In this document: positions 1-6,056 of the stretch, piece by piece | How the letters are laid out: each line of letters begins with the position of its first letter | Numbering within the stretch: the stretch's first letter is position 1 | Assembly: GCA_019309665.1 (NCBI GenBank) | Contig: JAFDFV010000051.1 | Coordinates: forward strand, 1-8,734 | Source: Deltaproteobacteria bacterium | GTDB taxonomy: Bacteria > Desulfobacterota > Desulfobacteria > Desulfobacterales > ETH-SRB1 | Reading direction: 5' to 3' | Length of the DNA: 8,734 nt | Notes under the pieces: generated by a model | What the model saw: only the letters and a program-made list of their open reading frames with translations | Told to the model about the DNA's origin: nothing | Database searches by the model: none | Translations under genes and position numbers: made by a program

Positions 1-12
1 TTTCCATTTTAT

Positions 13-105
13 GCCTAATGAATTCGGTACCATAAAAGTGCCTAAAAAGAACACCCTTTCAAATCGGCACAACTTTAGGCGTCTGTTTCCAAGCTTTTGT
101 TATGC
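13..105 (-). repeat. Putative degenerate attC after higA
   Basis: On the minus strand a GCATAAC box (99-105) follows the higA region. It is identical to the R'' boxes of two better attC sites in this window. A degenerate partner, ATTAGGC (13-19), lies near the window edge. Internal arms GCCTAAA (40-46) and TTTAGGC (74-80) pair perfectly, but the outer arms next to the boxes pair poorly. The site may be decayed or may continue beyond the window. Confidence 0.35.
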
Positions 106-151
106 CTTAATAGCTGTTTTGACATAATTGTTGATGGAAATAATTTAATCT

Positions 152-418
152 CTAAGCGACACCCAACAGCTTTTGCATATTTATTAAGCGTTCAATAGAC
201 GGGGAATGTTGTTTGTTGCCTCCACCGGCTTCGAGACGTGCTACAGATGGAGTTTTTGTGCCCATACGCTTTGCAACTTCGGCTTGAGTCAATCCAGCTC
301 TTTTGCGAGCTCTAATTAATTCATCGAATAGTGCAAATTTATTCTCAAGTGAATCATATTCGGCTTTAAATACTGGATCTTCCATCCAGTTAGATACCAT
401 TTCATTATGGGTTTTCAT
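152..418 (-). CDS. higA: HigA-like XRE-family antitoxin, apparently frameshifted at the C-terminus
   Basis: This is the antitoxin of a HigBA-type pair, expected to bind and neutralise the toxin and to repress the operon. The 88-aa product has a helix-turn-helix at about residues 43-66 (LTQAEVAKRMGTKTPSVARLE), typical of XRE repressors. Its ATG overlaps the toxin stop codon as ATGA, so the two genes are translationally coupled. The last residues (after S-I-E-R, about 77) are not family-like. Reading the same strand one base back from about position 188 gives LNKYAKAVGCRLEIKL, which is the usual C-terminal strand of this family. That frame stays open to a TAA at 75-77. A one-base deletion near 186-192 therefore probably shortened and altered the protein; a sequencing error would look the same. 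Residual DNA-binding function is possible, but toxin neutralisation is uncertain. Confidence 0.85.
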   Translation of the reverse strand: MKTHNEMVSNWMEDPVFKAEYDSLENKFALFDELIRARKRAGLTQAEVAKRMGTKTPSVARLEAGGGNKQHSPSIERLINMQKLLGVA

Positions 419-735
419 GACACCTCCTTCATTCTCCTTCGTGCAATGGCTAACTCTTTAGCCGGTGTTTTTTGGGACTTTTTTATAAAAGAATGGAGAA
501 TCATAACTTTAGAACCAACAACCGTACAAAAAAATGCTCTCCCAATACCTTCACGACCTTTTGCACGAATTTCAAACAATCCATCACCTATGGAACGTGT
601 AAAAGGCATACCTAAATTGGGGCCAAATACAACTATTCGTTCTGTAATGGGGGCATAGACGGCACGGATACTAACAGGCCATGAGTCAATTTCGTTTTGT
701 ACTTTTTCGTTGTAATAAATTATTCTCCAATTCAT
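415..735 (-). CDS. higB: HigB-like toxin (phage-derived Gp49-like / RelE superfamily)
   Basis: This is the toxin of a HigBA toxin-antitoxin cassette, predicted to be a ribosome-dependent mRNA endonuclease acting in the cytoplasm. The 106-aa product matches the Gp49-like family in layout. It has an N-terminal helix, then GLFEIRAKGREGIGRAFF (about 52-69) with the basic positions of the RelE fold, a hydrophobic strand (VMILHSF), and the FIKKSQKTP motif (83-91) before a C-terminal helix. Toxin-first order with a four-base overlap to the downstream antitoxin is typical of higBA. The leader is AT-rich and carries a small inverted repeat (762-773) that may be the operator. In cassette arrays such pairs are thought to stabilise the array against loss. 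The family call is strong; the activity is inferred. Confidence 0.9.
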   Translation of the reverse strand: MNWRIIYYNEKVQNEIDSWPVSIRAVYAPITERIVVFGPNLGMPFTRSIGDGLFEIRAKGREGIGRAFFCTVVGSKVMILHSFIKKSQKTPAKELAIARRRMKEVS

Positions 736-761
736 ATTATTTAAATTACCAAATATGTTAA

Positions 762-773
762 CTTGAAATCAAG
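762..773. promoter_or_regulatory. Possible higBA operator inverted repeat
   Basis: Five-base arms CTTGA/TCAAG are separated by AA, 27 bases upstream of the higB start in an AT-rich stretch (736-790). HigA-type antitoxins usually bind short inverted repeats in the operon promoter, so position and form fit. A repeat this short can occur by chance. Confidence 0.3.
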
Positions 774-800
774 AAAAATTTAAGAATGGAGGCGGATTCG

Positions 801-858
801 ATCAAGCTAAGGGGCGCGGCGGCTTTATGCGGCGTCCCTCTTGAGTGACTGGTTGGGC
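801..858 (-). repeat. attC site of the DUF2971 cassette, one box degenerate
   Basis: On the minus strand a perfect RYYYAAC box, GCCCAAC (852-858), lies about 50 bases past the DUF2971 stop. It is followed by a palindrome pairing TCAAG (802-806) with CTTGA (840-844) and AGGG (810-813) with CCCT (836-839), with GC-rich inner arms. No GTTRRRY box is seen next to the far arm, so the R' side looks eroded and this cassette may be immobile. There is no T-run, so a terminator is less likely. Confidence 0.5.
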
Positions 859-907
859 GAGCATTTTTCTATTTTCCTTCATTTCTTAACACACGCAAAA
901 TTGGGCT

Positions 908-1774
908 TTAAGCTATTTTCTCAAAATCGAGCGCGTACTCGCCTGACCTCATATTAGCGCGAAAAACATTTGCATTAGAATAATGACGCTGTGTTTCATA
1001 AACAAAAGCGTTCCCTAGCTGTTCCTGTTCAGCAGCACGACAACCCAAATAGACTGCTGTAACAGCGCTACTTGGAATATCATATCTATGGATTTTTAGT
1101 TTTGTTTCATCATTTCCCCATACTAATCGCCATTCATCCTCACTTTTCCAAACCTCACCCTTAGAATGAAGTTTTTCAAGTATAATGGAAGTCAGCTTTG
1201 GGCCGTAGGCTTCCAAATTATCTGCGTTTGGCTGTGCATTCATTACGTATTCAATAATATCTTCACATCTGATTCTTGGTATTTCCTTTTTATAATCCAT
1301 TTTCCACCAGGGGGACTCACTATCAGGGGTATCCTGTTTTATGAACAATTCGGCCAAAACAGTGGTATTAAATTCTATAGCAACCCCTCGATGCCCATTT
1401 CCATAATGGCCCCACATATATAAATTATCACGTGGATGGCTTCCTTCTCTCACTGCGCATGTAGAAAATACAAACATTTTTGCACGTAACGTGCTCGCTA
1501 AGTTTGACCAACCAGCTACAGTTTCCTTCCAGTTTTGTTCAGGAAGTTTTTCCTTAAAAGATGCAAATTGCGATGGGTGAAGTTTATGAACATGGGATAG
1601 AAGAGCTGCGTAATTATCGTTAAAGTCTGTAACGTAATCCAAAACCGGATCAAACGGGTCATTCAATTTGTCTACGTGTACGAATGTAATTTGTTTTAAA
1701 GCAATGCATTCTAACGCATAATCGGTATTGCCGTAGAATCGTATAACATGTTGTGGCATTTCGTGCATGCACAT
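908..1774 (-). CDS. DUF2971 family protein
   Basis: A 288-aa soluble protein resembling the DUF2971 family, whose function is not established. Family-like segments are an N-terminal part with NDPFDP (38-43), the central WGHYGNGHRGVAIEF (121-135), which matches the characteristic W-x-H-Y-G-x-x-H-x-G pattern, and EVWKSEDEWRLVWG (207-220), matching the conserved K-x-x-x-W-x-x-E-x-E-W-R. The start at 1774 is chosen because AGGTGAG lies seven bases before the ATG. A longer version starts at a GTG at 1822, but no good ribosome site precedes it and the family usually begins near here. The gene starts about 100 bases after a GTTGGGC core box (1873-1879) and ends about 50 bases before another, so it is a single-gene cassette. 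Conserved H, E and W residues could suggest an enzyme, but this is not shown. Confidence 0.8.
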   Translation of the reverse strand: MCMHEMPQHVIRFYGNTDYALECIALKQITFVHVDKLNDPFDPVLDYVTDFNDNYAALLSHVHKLHPSQFASFKEKLPEQNWKETVAGWSNLASTLRAKMFVFSTCAVREGSHPRDNLYMWGHYGNGHRGVAIEFNTTVLAELFIKQDTPDSESPWWKMDYKKEIPRIRCEDIIEYVMNAQPNADNLEAYGPKLTSIILEKLHSKGEVWKSEDEWRLVWGNDETKLKIHRYDIPSSAVTAVYLGCRAAEQEQLGNAFVYETQRHYSNANVFRANMRSGEYALDFEKIA

Positions 1775-1872
1775 AGTTTTTCTCACCTGAATCCCAATAT
1801 CACCGACTTTTGCTTCATTCACCGATTTCAGTTTTGGTTCTATTTCTGATTTCTGGTTCTGCTATTTGTCAT

Positions 1873-1929
1873 GCCCAACTGCAGAAATAAGCGGTGCTGG
1901 TAAGCAACCGCTTGATTGACTTATTAAGC
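1873..1929 (-). repeat. Compact 57-bp attC of the TPR-protein cassette
   Basis: On the minus strand, a degenerate R'' box GCTTAAT (1923-1929) comes first and a perfect R' box GTTGGGC (1873-1879) last. Between them is a long hairpin: AATAAGCGGTGCT (1886-1898) pairs with AGC-A-ACCGCTT-G-ATT (1903-1917). The two unpaired bases both lie on the arm next to R'', as the extrahelical bases of attC hairpins do. The loop is GGTA. Size and layout match the shortest known attC class of about 57-60 bp. Confidence 0.7.
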
Positions 1930-1935
1930 TCGGGT

Positions 1936-2970
1936 TTATTGCAATTGCATTTTTCCATCCAATATAAAACCTTCTGGGATTCCATTAAGCCTTTTTGCAT
2001 TTTGGGGATTTATAGCAATGGCCCTATTATAATCCTCAAGTGCCTTATTGTTTTGACCTTTGCTTTTATAGACAACCCTGCGATTGACGTAGGCCTCAAG
2101 ATAACACGGGTTTAATGCAATTGCCCTACTATAATCTGCAATAGCATTATCGTACTGGCCTTTCATAAAATAGGCATTCCCACGATTGAAGTAGGCATTA
2201 GTTTTATATATTTTGTCAAAAATATCAGCTTTATGATTCAAGTCAATTGACATGCTATAATCTTTAATTGCTTTGTCAAATTGACGTTTCCCATAGAAAA
2301 CAATTCCACGACTATAGTAAGCCTCTTCATAATTCGGATTCAAGGCGATTGCAGAGGTAAATGCCTTTATTGCTGCATCATATTCCCAATTTATACCGTG
2401 CTTATAACCCTTAGCAAACCACTCATTTGCCTGAAATAATCTCTCATCATCAGAAATCTTTGCCTCTACTTTTCCCCTCTCCTTCTTATCCTTTATTTGT
2501 GCCAATTGTCTCTTTAATTCCTCAATCTCTCTCTGGCTCTTGTCATAAGCTTCCTGAATCTTTTTATAATCTTCAACAACTGATTTTCCCTTAACCTTTT
2601 TTGCCATCTCCTGAATCTTGTCAGAATCGACCTTTGCCCTTATTTTTACCCAAAAGCGAAAGCCGTCACCGACAATAGTCCTTTGCTTGTCAAGTATCTC
2701 CACTTCCATAATTCCTGATGCCAGAACCTGTATCTCATCTTCTGTTACCTGTATATTCTTTACCTTTGTGTAACTCTCAACATAAGTCCCTGCCTGTTCA
2801 AGTGCAACCCTTTTTGCCTGAAGCAATGCCCTGCTCTCTGCAACAGAGGGGGTCTCTCCATCGCCCATATTGTATGTCCCTTCCGAAACAATCTCTTTAA
2901 CCTGTGTAAAACCATGTACAGGATACAACAAAAAAAGAGCAGTAATCATAATTGCAAAAATATGTCTCAT
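1936..2970 (-). CDS. Secreted TPR-repeat protein with an LPP20/FlgT-like N-terminal region
   Basis: A 344-aa exported protein. Residues 1-22 form a signal peptide (basic start, hydrophobic IFAIMITALFLLY, cleavage near HGFTQ). Residues about 25-120 resemble the LPP20/FlgT-N type of domain, with GTYNMGDGETPSVAESRALLQAKRVALEQAG followed by strands; this is a suggestion from pattern only. A charged coiled coil covers about 130-175. About four TPR units cover 180-325 with the repeated pattern of A-I-x-x-Y/F-x-x-A-I-x-L-N-P. TPR arrays usually bind other proteins, so a periplasmic scaffold is the likely role. The start at 2970 is preferred because GAGGTG lies five bases upstream; in-frame ATG and GTG codons at 2982 and 2991 lack this. 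Its stop lies seven bases before the attC box. No cysteine lipobox is seen. Confidence 0.85.
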   Translation of the reverse strand: MRHIFAIMITALFLLYPVHGFTQVKEIVSEGTYNMGDGETPSVAESRALLQAKRVALEQAGTYVESYTKVKNIQVTEDEIQVLASGIMEVEILDKQRTIVGDGFRFWVKIRAKVDSDKIQEMAKKVKGKSVVEDYKKIQEAYDKSQREIEELKRQLAQIKDKKERGKVEAKISDDERLFQANEWFAKGYKHGINWEYDAAIKAFTSAIALNPNYEEAYYSRGIVFYGKRQFDKAIKDYSMSIDLNHKADIFDKIYKTNAYFNRGNAYFMKGQYDNAIADYSRAIALNPCYLEAYVNRRVVYKSKGQNNKALEDYNRAIAINPQNAKRLNGIPEGFILDGKMQLQ

Positions 2971-3035
2971 ATTACACCTCATATACCGCACTTCAAGTCG
3001 ACAATTTTTCCCTTAATCATGTTTTCTTGATGAGT

Positions 3036-3087
3036 ATAATGCGGAGCTGTGCGAAGTAGGAACGGGCTCAAGCGAAGTTGGTTAAAC
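3036..3087. repeat. Core-box region with direct repeats; unresolved attC remnant
   Basis: A perfect GTTAAAC core box (3081-3087, plus strand) follows TATAATGCGGAG, which resembles a decayed attC box plus arm. Between them, two similar stretches ending in GCGAAGT (about 3051-3057 and 3072-3078) are direct, not inverted, so no hairpin forms. It could be a rearranged or decayed attC, or two half-sites joined. It separates the TPR cassette from the next segment. Confidence 0.3.
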
Positions 3088-3117
3088 AAATCTTATAGCA
3101 TAAAAGGACTTAGAAAA

Positions 3118-3303
3118 ATGGAATACAATACCACATTAAAAGTTGCTGCTGAAATTATCAATTTATTAAAATCAAAAAGGTCAACATTGGGAGACGCACA
3201 TAAAATAACCAGCCTTGTTACCAATATAATTAATAAAAAAATAATCAATGCCGAAGAATGCTTGCAGTCAACTACTCTGGAAATGAAGCTTGAAGATAGC
3301 TGA
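3118..3303 (+). CDS. Small hypothetical protein, the only plus-strand gene candidate
   Basis: A 61-aa predicted helical, Lys/Ile-rich soluble protein. I do not recognise it. The start at 3118 is chosen because AAAAGGA (3102-3108) lies nine bases upstream. The longer frame to 3049 would read through the GTTAAAC box (3081-3087). As in a cassette, the box is followed by a short leader, a ribosome site and the ATG about 30 bases on. Its last 32 bases overlap the end of the convergent 44-aa gene on the other strand. It may be coded in an inverted cassette, or be a chance ORF antisense to a minus-strand cassette. Confidence 0.5.
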   Translation: MEYNTTLKVAAEIINLLKSKRSTLGDAHKITSLVTNIINKKIINAEECLQSTTLEMKLEDS

Positions 3304-3406
3304 TGTTATTTTCAATCTGTCTTATAGCTTCACAAAGCTTTAGTATGGCTTCTTGCAAATCGTTGTTTTTAGCTGCTTCTATAGCTTGTTCTAGTTCTAA
3401 TGACAT
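3272..3406 (-). CDS. Small hypothetical protein, 44 aa
   Basis: A 44-aa acidic peptide predicted to be mostly helical (LELEQAIEAAKNNDLQEAIL, then LCEAIRQIENNISYL), with no membrane segment or known domain. The AAAAAGGAGTG ribosome site lies seven or eight bases before the ATG at 3406 and is one of the best in the window. Further upstream is an AT-rich TATAAATTATATAA stretch that may hold a -10 element, then the GTTAAAC core box (3445-3451). The frame is open back to 3526, but that part is attC sequence and should not be translated as this gene. It converges on and overlaps the 61-aa plus-strand ORF by 32 bases. The helical repeat-like pattern A-I-x-x-A-K-x-x-D-L-x-E-A-I recalls a single TPR-like hairpin, but this is weak. 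Confidence 0.6.
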   Translation of the reverse strand: MSLELEQAIEAAKNNDLQEAILKLCEAIRQIENNISYLQASFPE

Positions 3407-3444
3407 GATGGCACTCCTTTTTATATAATTTATATTTTTTGTGA

Positions 3445-3620
3445 GTTTAACGCCCAGGATGAGGAGCGCGCTGTTTGCGTCTGTCTCAATCCGTTTGATG
3501 TCATAGCGGTCGCGCTTGCACGGCATTTATTTTTTGGCGCGCTTCACATCACCGACAGCAAAAAGCAGCGCGACGAAGGAGCGGCGCTTTTTGCTGTCCG
3601 AGTACATGTGATTGTTATGC
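3445..3620 (-). repeat. Chimeric attC site made from two attC sequences
   Basis: On the minus strand the R'' box GCATAAC (3614-3620) contains the stop of the upstream gene. It is followed by a strong hairpin: 13-bp arms 3554-3566 and 3586-3598, with outer CACAT/ATGTG (3545-3549 and 3606-3610). After that hairpin no R' box appears. Instead the sequence switches, around CGCGCT at 3538-3543, to the loop and far arm of a different attC, ending in a perfect R' box GTTAAAC (3445-3451). The block 3448-3536 is identical over 89 bases to 6060-6148. The arm GCCCAGGATGAGGAGCGCG (3452-3470) has lost its partner here. Confidence 0.7.
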
Positions 3621-4343
3621 GAAATACTCGCCACCCCCGCTCTTGCTGTTTTTCCGAACCTGTTCATATTTTGCCACTTCTTTGTAATAGGGGTGGCTAT
3701 TACCCATATCGATTTCTTCACAAAATACGATTTCCTCGTATGGCTCGCTCTTGTTTGCGAAATGACAAAAGATATGAGGGAAGTAATAATACTCATCACC
3801 ATCAAAATTGACTCCCTCGATGAACTCGTAAGGAATCTTCCCAACCATGTACACTTTAATATAGCCATCTTCACCAGCTTTGTGGTTGGTAAATCGATAA
3901 CCATTTGGACCCTCGGATAAAGTGCCAAACCGTAAGCCGACCAATATTCCTTTGTGGTATGTATCCAGTAGACCTGCCCGAAACCATGGCGATATTCCCT
4001 TGCTTTTTCCGTCAACTTCAGGATATGAATCCATTCGGTTGACATGCCGAATAATCACATCTTTACGAAGTTTCTCAGCTCTACATTTATAGATTTCTTT
4101 CTGAAATTGCTTCCGAAGTTCCTCGCTGTGTTTGACGAGTTCTCCAGGGGTAAGGTTCTTCCCCTCCCTTTTGATGAAATGAATTTCGTACCTGCGAAAT
4201 ATTTCAAGGGATACAAAGACCAAACCACCAAGAAAAAGCCATGGCTCGTAGTTTCCGCTTGGGTCATTAGCCCACTTGTAACCAAAATATGCACAAAGGA
4301 TCAATACCAGAATCTCAATTGTACTAATCACTATTTTGATCAA
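3615..4343 (-). CDS. Membrane-anchored protein of unknown function, 242 aa
   Basis: Two N-terminal membrane helices (about 4-21 and 34-50) are followed by a basic stretch, a charged helix (about 65-95) and a soluble domain rich in aromatic and acidic residues (about 105-242), with Y-Y-Y-F-P-H-I-F-C-H-F near 185-195. I do not recognise the soluble domain. The two-helix-plus-cytosolic-domain layout is shared by several membrane-linked defence and sensor proteins, but no family is claimed. The start is a TTG at 4343, preceded by AAGGA nine bases upstream and about 25 bases after a core box. An internal ATG would lose the membrane helices, so TTG is preferred. The stop TAA lies inside the GCATAAC box at 3614-3620, a classic cassette arrangement. 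Confidence 0.75.
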   Translation of the reverse strand: MIKIVISTIEILVLILCAYFGYKWANDPSGNYEPWLFLGGLVFVSLEIFRRYEIHFIKREGKNLTPGELVKHSEELRKQFQKEIYKCRAEKLRKDVIIRHVNRMDSYPEVDGKSKGISPWFRAGLLDTYHKGILVGLRFGTLSEGPNGYRFTNHKAGEDGYIKVYMVGKIPYEFIEGVNFDGDEYYYFPHIFCHFANKSEPYEEIVFCEEIDMGNSHPYYKEVAKYEQVRKNSKSGGGEYFA

Positions 4344-4366
4344 AACTTCGATTCCTTCCTACGGTT

Positions 4367-4457
4367 AGATAACCTGCCGCAAGAAGGCGTTCCCCAATGA
4401 AAGCCCTTCTTAAATTCCGTCCTGAGTTAATGCGGTCAGGTAATTTTTTGGTTATGC
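4367..4457 (-). repeat. attC site of the 89-aa membrane protein cassette
   Basis: On the minus strand the R'' box is GCATAAC (4451-4457). The outer arms ACCTGCCG (4372-4379) and CGG-T-CAGGT (4433-4441) pair with one unpaired base on the R'' arm. An inner stem pairs AAGAAGG (4381-4387) with CCTTCTT (4405-4411). The R' box is variant (GTTATCT, 4367-4373) and overlaps the arm. It is part of the near-palindrome GGTTAGATAACC (4363-4374). Confidence 0.65.
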
Positions 4458-4726
4458 TATTGGGGCGGCATGCCGTTGGAATACCACATTAGAGCCATGC
4501 CTATTATTGCACCTGCAAAACCAAGCTTAGATAAGATTTTGTTTCTTGACCTGATTTTTTTGTTTTCTGTCCTCTGCTCACCAGCCGTTTTACCATCACC
4601 CATTGGTGTATTGTCTTCAACTACTCTTCCAGTTCTCACCTCATTTGTGGGTGCAGGGAAAACAAAAATAACAATGAATGAAACTACATCTAGAATAAAT
4701 TCAATGTTAAAAACAATTTGCTTCAT
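4457..4726 (-). CDS. Small two-helix membrane protein, 89 aa
   Basis: Hydrophobic helices span about residues 8-24 and 66-83. A hydrophilic, Lys/Arg/Glu-rich segment (about 30-63) joins them. No family is recognised; small hydrophobic proteins of this type are common cassette passengers. The ATG at 4726 has AAGG seven to eight bases upstream. The GTTATCA sequence just before the leader lies 20 bases from the start. The TAG stop overlaps the R'' box of its attC by one base, supporting a one-gene cassette. A role in the inner membrane is inferred only from hydrophobicity. Confidence 0.7.
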   Translation of the reverse strand: MKQIVFNIEFILDVVSFIVIFVFPAPTNEVRTGRVVEDNTPMGDGKTAGEQRTENKKIRSRNKILSKLGFAGAIIGMALMWYSNGMPPQ

Positions 4727-4750
4727 TGTGCTGCCTTATTGATAACCGAT

Positions 4751-4847
4751 GCATAATGTCCCCAAGGTACGAGGGGACGCTGCAAATCACCGGGCGCAAA
4801 TGAAGCGTAGCGGAATTTGCGATCCGAGTGAATTTGCCTTGTTAGCC
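4751..4847 (-). repeat. attC of the Abi-alpha-like cassette, with hairpin repeat in its R' box
   Basis: On the minus strand the R'' box is GGCTAAC (4841-4847). The arm GCAAAT-T-CAC-T-CGG pairs with CCGGTGATTTGC (about 4782-4793) with unpaired bases on the R'' arm, the expected attC polarity. The next bases should be GCGTTATGC. The G and TTATGC are both present but are separated by a 21-bp palindromic insert (4757-4777). Removing it restores GTTATGC exactly. Confidence 0.75.
4758..4778. repeat. 21-bp palindromic repeat, copy 1
   Basis: GTCCCC, a nine-base loop AAGGTACGA, then GGGGAC. It matches copy 2 (6172-6192) at 20 of 21 positions and in the same orientation. It interrupts the R' core box of an attC. 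It has no T-run, so it is not a simple terminator. Confidence 0.85.
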
Positions 4848-4851
4848 ATTT

Positions 4852-5538
4852 TCACTTGATATTTTCTGTACAACGTTTAACAAATTCAAAACCGTAATCC
4901 GTGAATGAAATTCTTGCCACTTTGTTAGCTCGATTCAAAAAATCATGACCTTCATCACAAATACCCAGCCTGATCAGGTTTTGGAAGCAAATATGAACTT
5001 GGTCAACAGGACGATTTAAACCTTCAGAAAGTTTCACCTCATCAAACCCAAGCTGTCGATGGAGCGATAGATTTTCATTATATTTATCAGGTTTAACTCC
5101 CTTTTCAAGGTTGTTTTGATGCAGCAACAAGCTCTTATATAGTTCGTGAATGATGAATCCATCTAACGCCGAAAGTTGATTTAGAACTTTTCCATAACTT
5201 GGGTGGATTAGGACCGCAGAATCAGGCGACATTGCTCCAGCTATTAAGCTCGCAAACATATCTGACAAACTAGGGTCGCCAGTTTCTGATGAAGCTTCAA
5301 GTAACGGAACAATAGCTTCAGCACTTACCTTACCCCTGATAGACTCAACCGAAACACCTTTTTTCTCTAAAAAAGCACGCGCCTTTATTGCTGTAGTCAC
5401 TTGGTTCTTGAATCTCCAGTAACTAACTTTTTCTTTCAGAAATAGGCCGTATTCAGAAAGAGGTGACAACAGCACTTCATCTAAGTAATGTCGTGCAGTA
5501 TTTGCGGCTTCTTCAATGGCTTTTTCTTCAACAGACAT
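4852..5538 (-). CDS. Abi-alpha / DUF4393-like protein (putative abortive-infection protein)
   Basis: A 228-aa soluble protein resembling the DUF4393/Abi-alpha family. Family-like parts are an N-terminal helix ending in LSPLSEYG (24-31), KEKVSYWRFKNQ (35-46), a run LEKKGVS (57-63), the core AIVPLLEASSETGDPSLSDMFASLIAGAM (75-103) followed by HPSYGKVLNQLSALDGFII (112-130), and a C-terminal winged-helix-like part (about 160-228). Members are reported as abortive-infection candidates; the mechanism is not known to me. The start at 5538 is chosen because upstream in-frame sequence is attC (5563-5688) and GGGAAG precedes this ATG by about five bases. The start lies about 25 bases after the GTTAGCC core box. 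The stop is just before the next attC box. Family call from pattern only. Confidence 0.75.
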   Translation of the reverse strand: MSVEEKAIEEAANTARHYLDEVLLSPLSEYGLFLKEKVSYWRFKNQVTTAIKARAFLEKKGVSVESIRGKVSAEAIVPLLEASSETGDPSLSDMFASLIAGAMSPDSAVLIHPSYGKVLNQLSALDGFIIHELYKSLLLHQNNLEKGVKPDKYNENLSLHRQLGFDEVKLSEGLNRPVDQVHICFQNLIRLGICDEGHDFLNRANKVARISFTDYGFEFVKRCTENIK

Positions 5539-5562
5539 ATCTTCCCTTGTATGCCCTTGTAT

Positions 5563-5688
5563 GGCTAACGCCCCGGTCAGGGGCAGCCAGGGCTTCCACT
5601 GAACGATCAAGTATTTGATGCTTTTCACACTGTGACTAATTTTCAAACTCGCTAGGCCCTGGCTGTCGCCTGAACTGGGATGTTAGAT
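5563..5688 (-). repeat. Well-formed attC site of the 110-aa membrane protein cassette
   Basis: On the minus strand the R'' box ATCTAAC (5682-5688) fits RYYYAAC perfectly and the R' box is GTTAGCC (5563-5569). The inner arms CAGCCAGGGC and GCCCTGGCTG pair over 10 bp. Outer bases CAGG/CCTG pair with offset unpaired bases. At 126 bp with a long variable loop it is the clearest attC in the window. Confidence 0.85.
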
Positions 5689-5702
5689 GCTTTTTAAGAT
5701 TT

Positions 5703-6035
5703 TTAAACATAAAGACCGACTACAATAGATATCCAAGTTAAAACGAAAACGATTAAACTCGTGTTTTCTGACTTAGTGTTAATATGAATAAATAGTAACC
5801 CAAAGAAAAGTGCAATTGGCATGGATACCAAAGCGGAAAATTCGGCGGAAATTTCTTTGCCCATCAACCATAGGAAAACCCTTACAATAAGGCCGAATAC
5901 TGAAACAGCCAAAAGCGACCGAATTATCCATAGCCTCATATGTTCATCAGATGTTAAAGGCTGGATATTTTTAGTGAGAAATATCTCCTTCAATATGGCG
6001 AGTATCTCTTCATCTACTTTATTTAACTTAAGCAT
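5703..6035 (-). CDS. Small integral membrane protein, 110 aa
   Basis: Residues 1-33 are a charged, helical cytoplasmic-type head. Three membrane helices follow at about 36-57, 66-84 and 91-109, ending at the C-terminus. No known family is recognised. The start at 6035 is taken because the upstream frame (to 6197) is attC sequence rich in Ser, Arg and Thr and not protein-like. The ATG lies 22 bases after the GTTAGGT core box, with only a weak GAG ribosome site. The stop precedes an attC R'' box by about 15 bases, so this is a one-gene cassette. Function unknown. Confidence 0.7.
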   Translation of the reverse strand: MLKLNKVDEEILAILKEIFLTKNIQPLTSDEHMRLWIIRSLLAVSVFGLIVRVFLWLMGKEISAEFSALVSMPIALFFGLLFIHINTKSENTSLIVFVLTWISIVVGLYV

Positions 6036-6056
6036 ATCTGTACTCGATACATGACC

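Noticed and set aside
20..31. Adjacent EcoRI and KpnI sites, as in a cloning linker
   Set aside because: No other vector-like sequence flanks them, and sequence on both sides looks like attC and cassette DNA; probably chance.
1886..1917. Hairpin after the TPR gene as a terminator
   Set aside because: No T-run; the unpaired bases and the GTTGGGC box fit an attC better.
3407..3526. N-terminal extension of the 44-aa ORF
   Set aside because: It lies in the attC-derived block and the leader; the ATG at 3406 has a strong ribosome site.
3527..4045. 172-aa minus-strand ORF
   Set aside because: It lies inside the 242-aa gene in another frame, with low-complexity, non-family-like sequence; the 242-aa frame has membrane helices and cassette boundaries.
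4758..4778. GTCCCC/GGGGAC hairpin as an intrinsic terminator
   Set aside because: No T-run follows on either strand, and the position inside a core box is better explained by insertion.
5539..5646. N-terminal extension of the Abi-alpha-like ORF
   Set aside because: It is the translation of attC sequence 5563-5688; a better start with a ribosome site lies at 5538.
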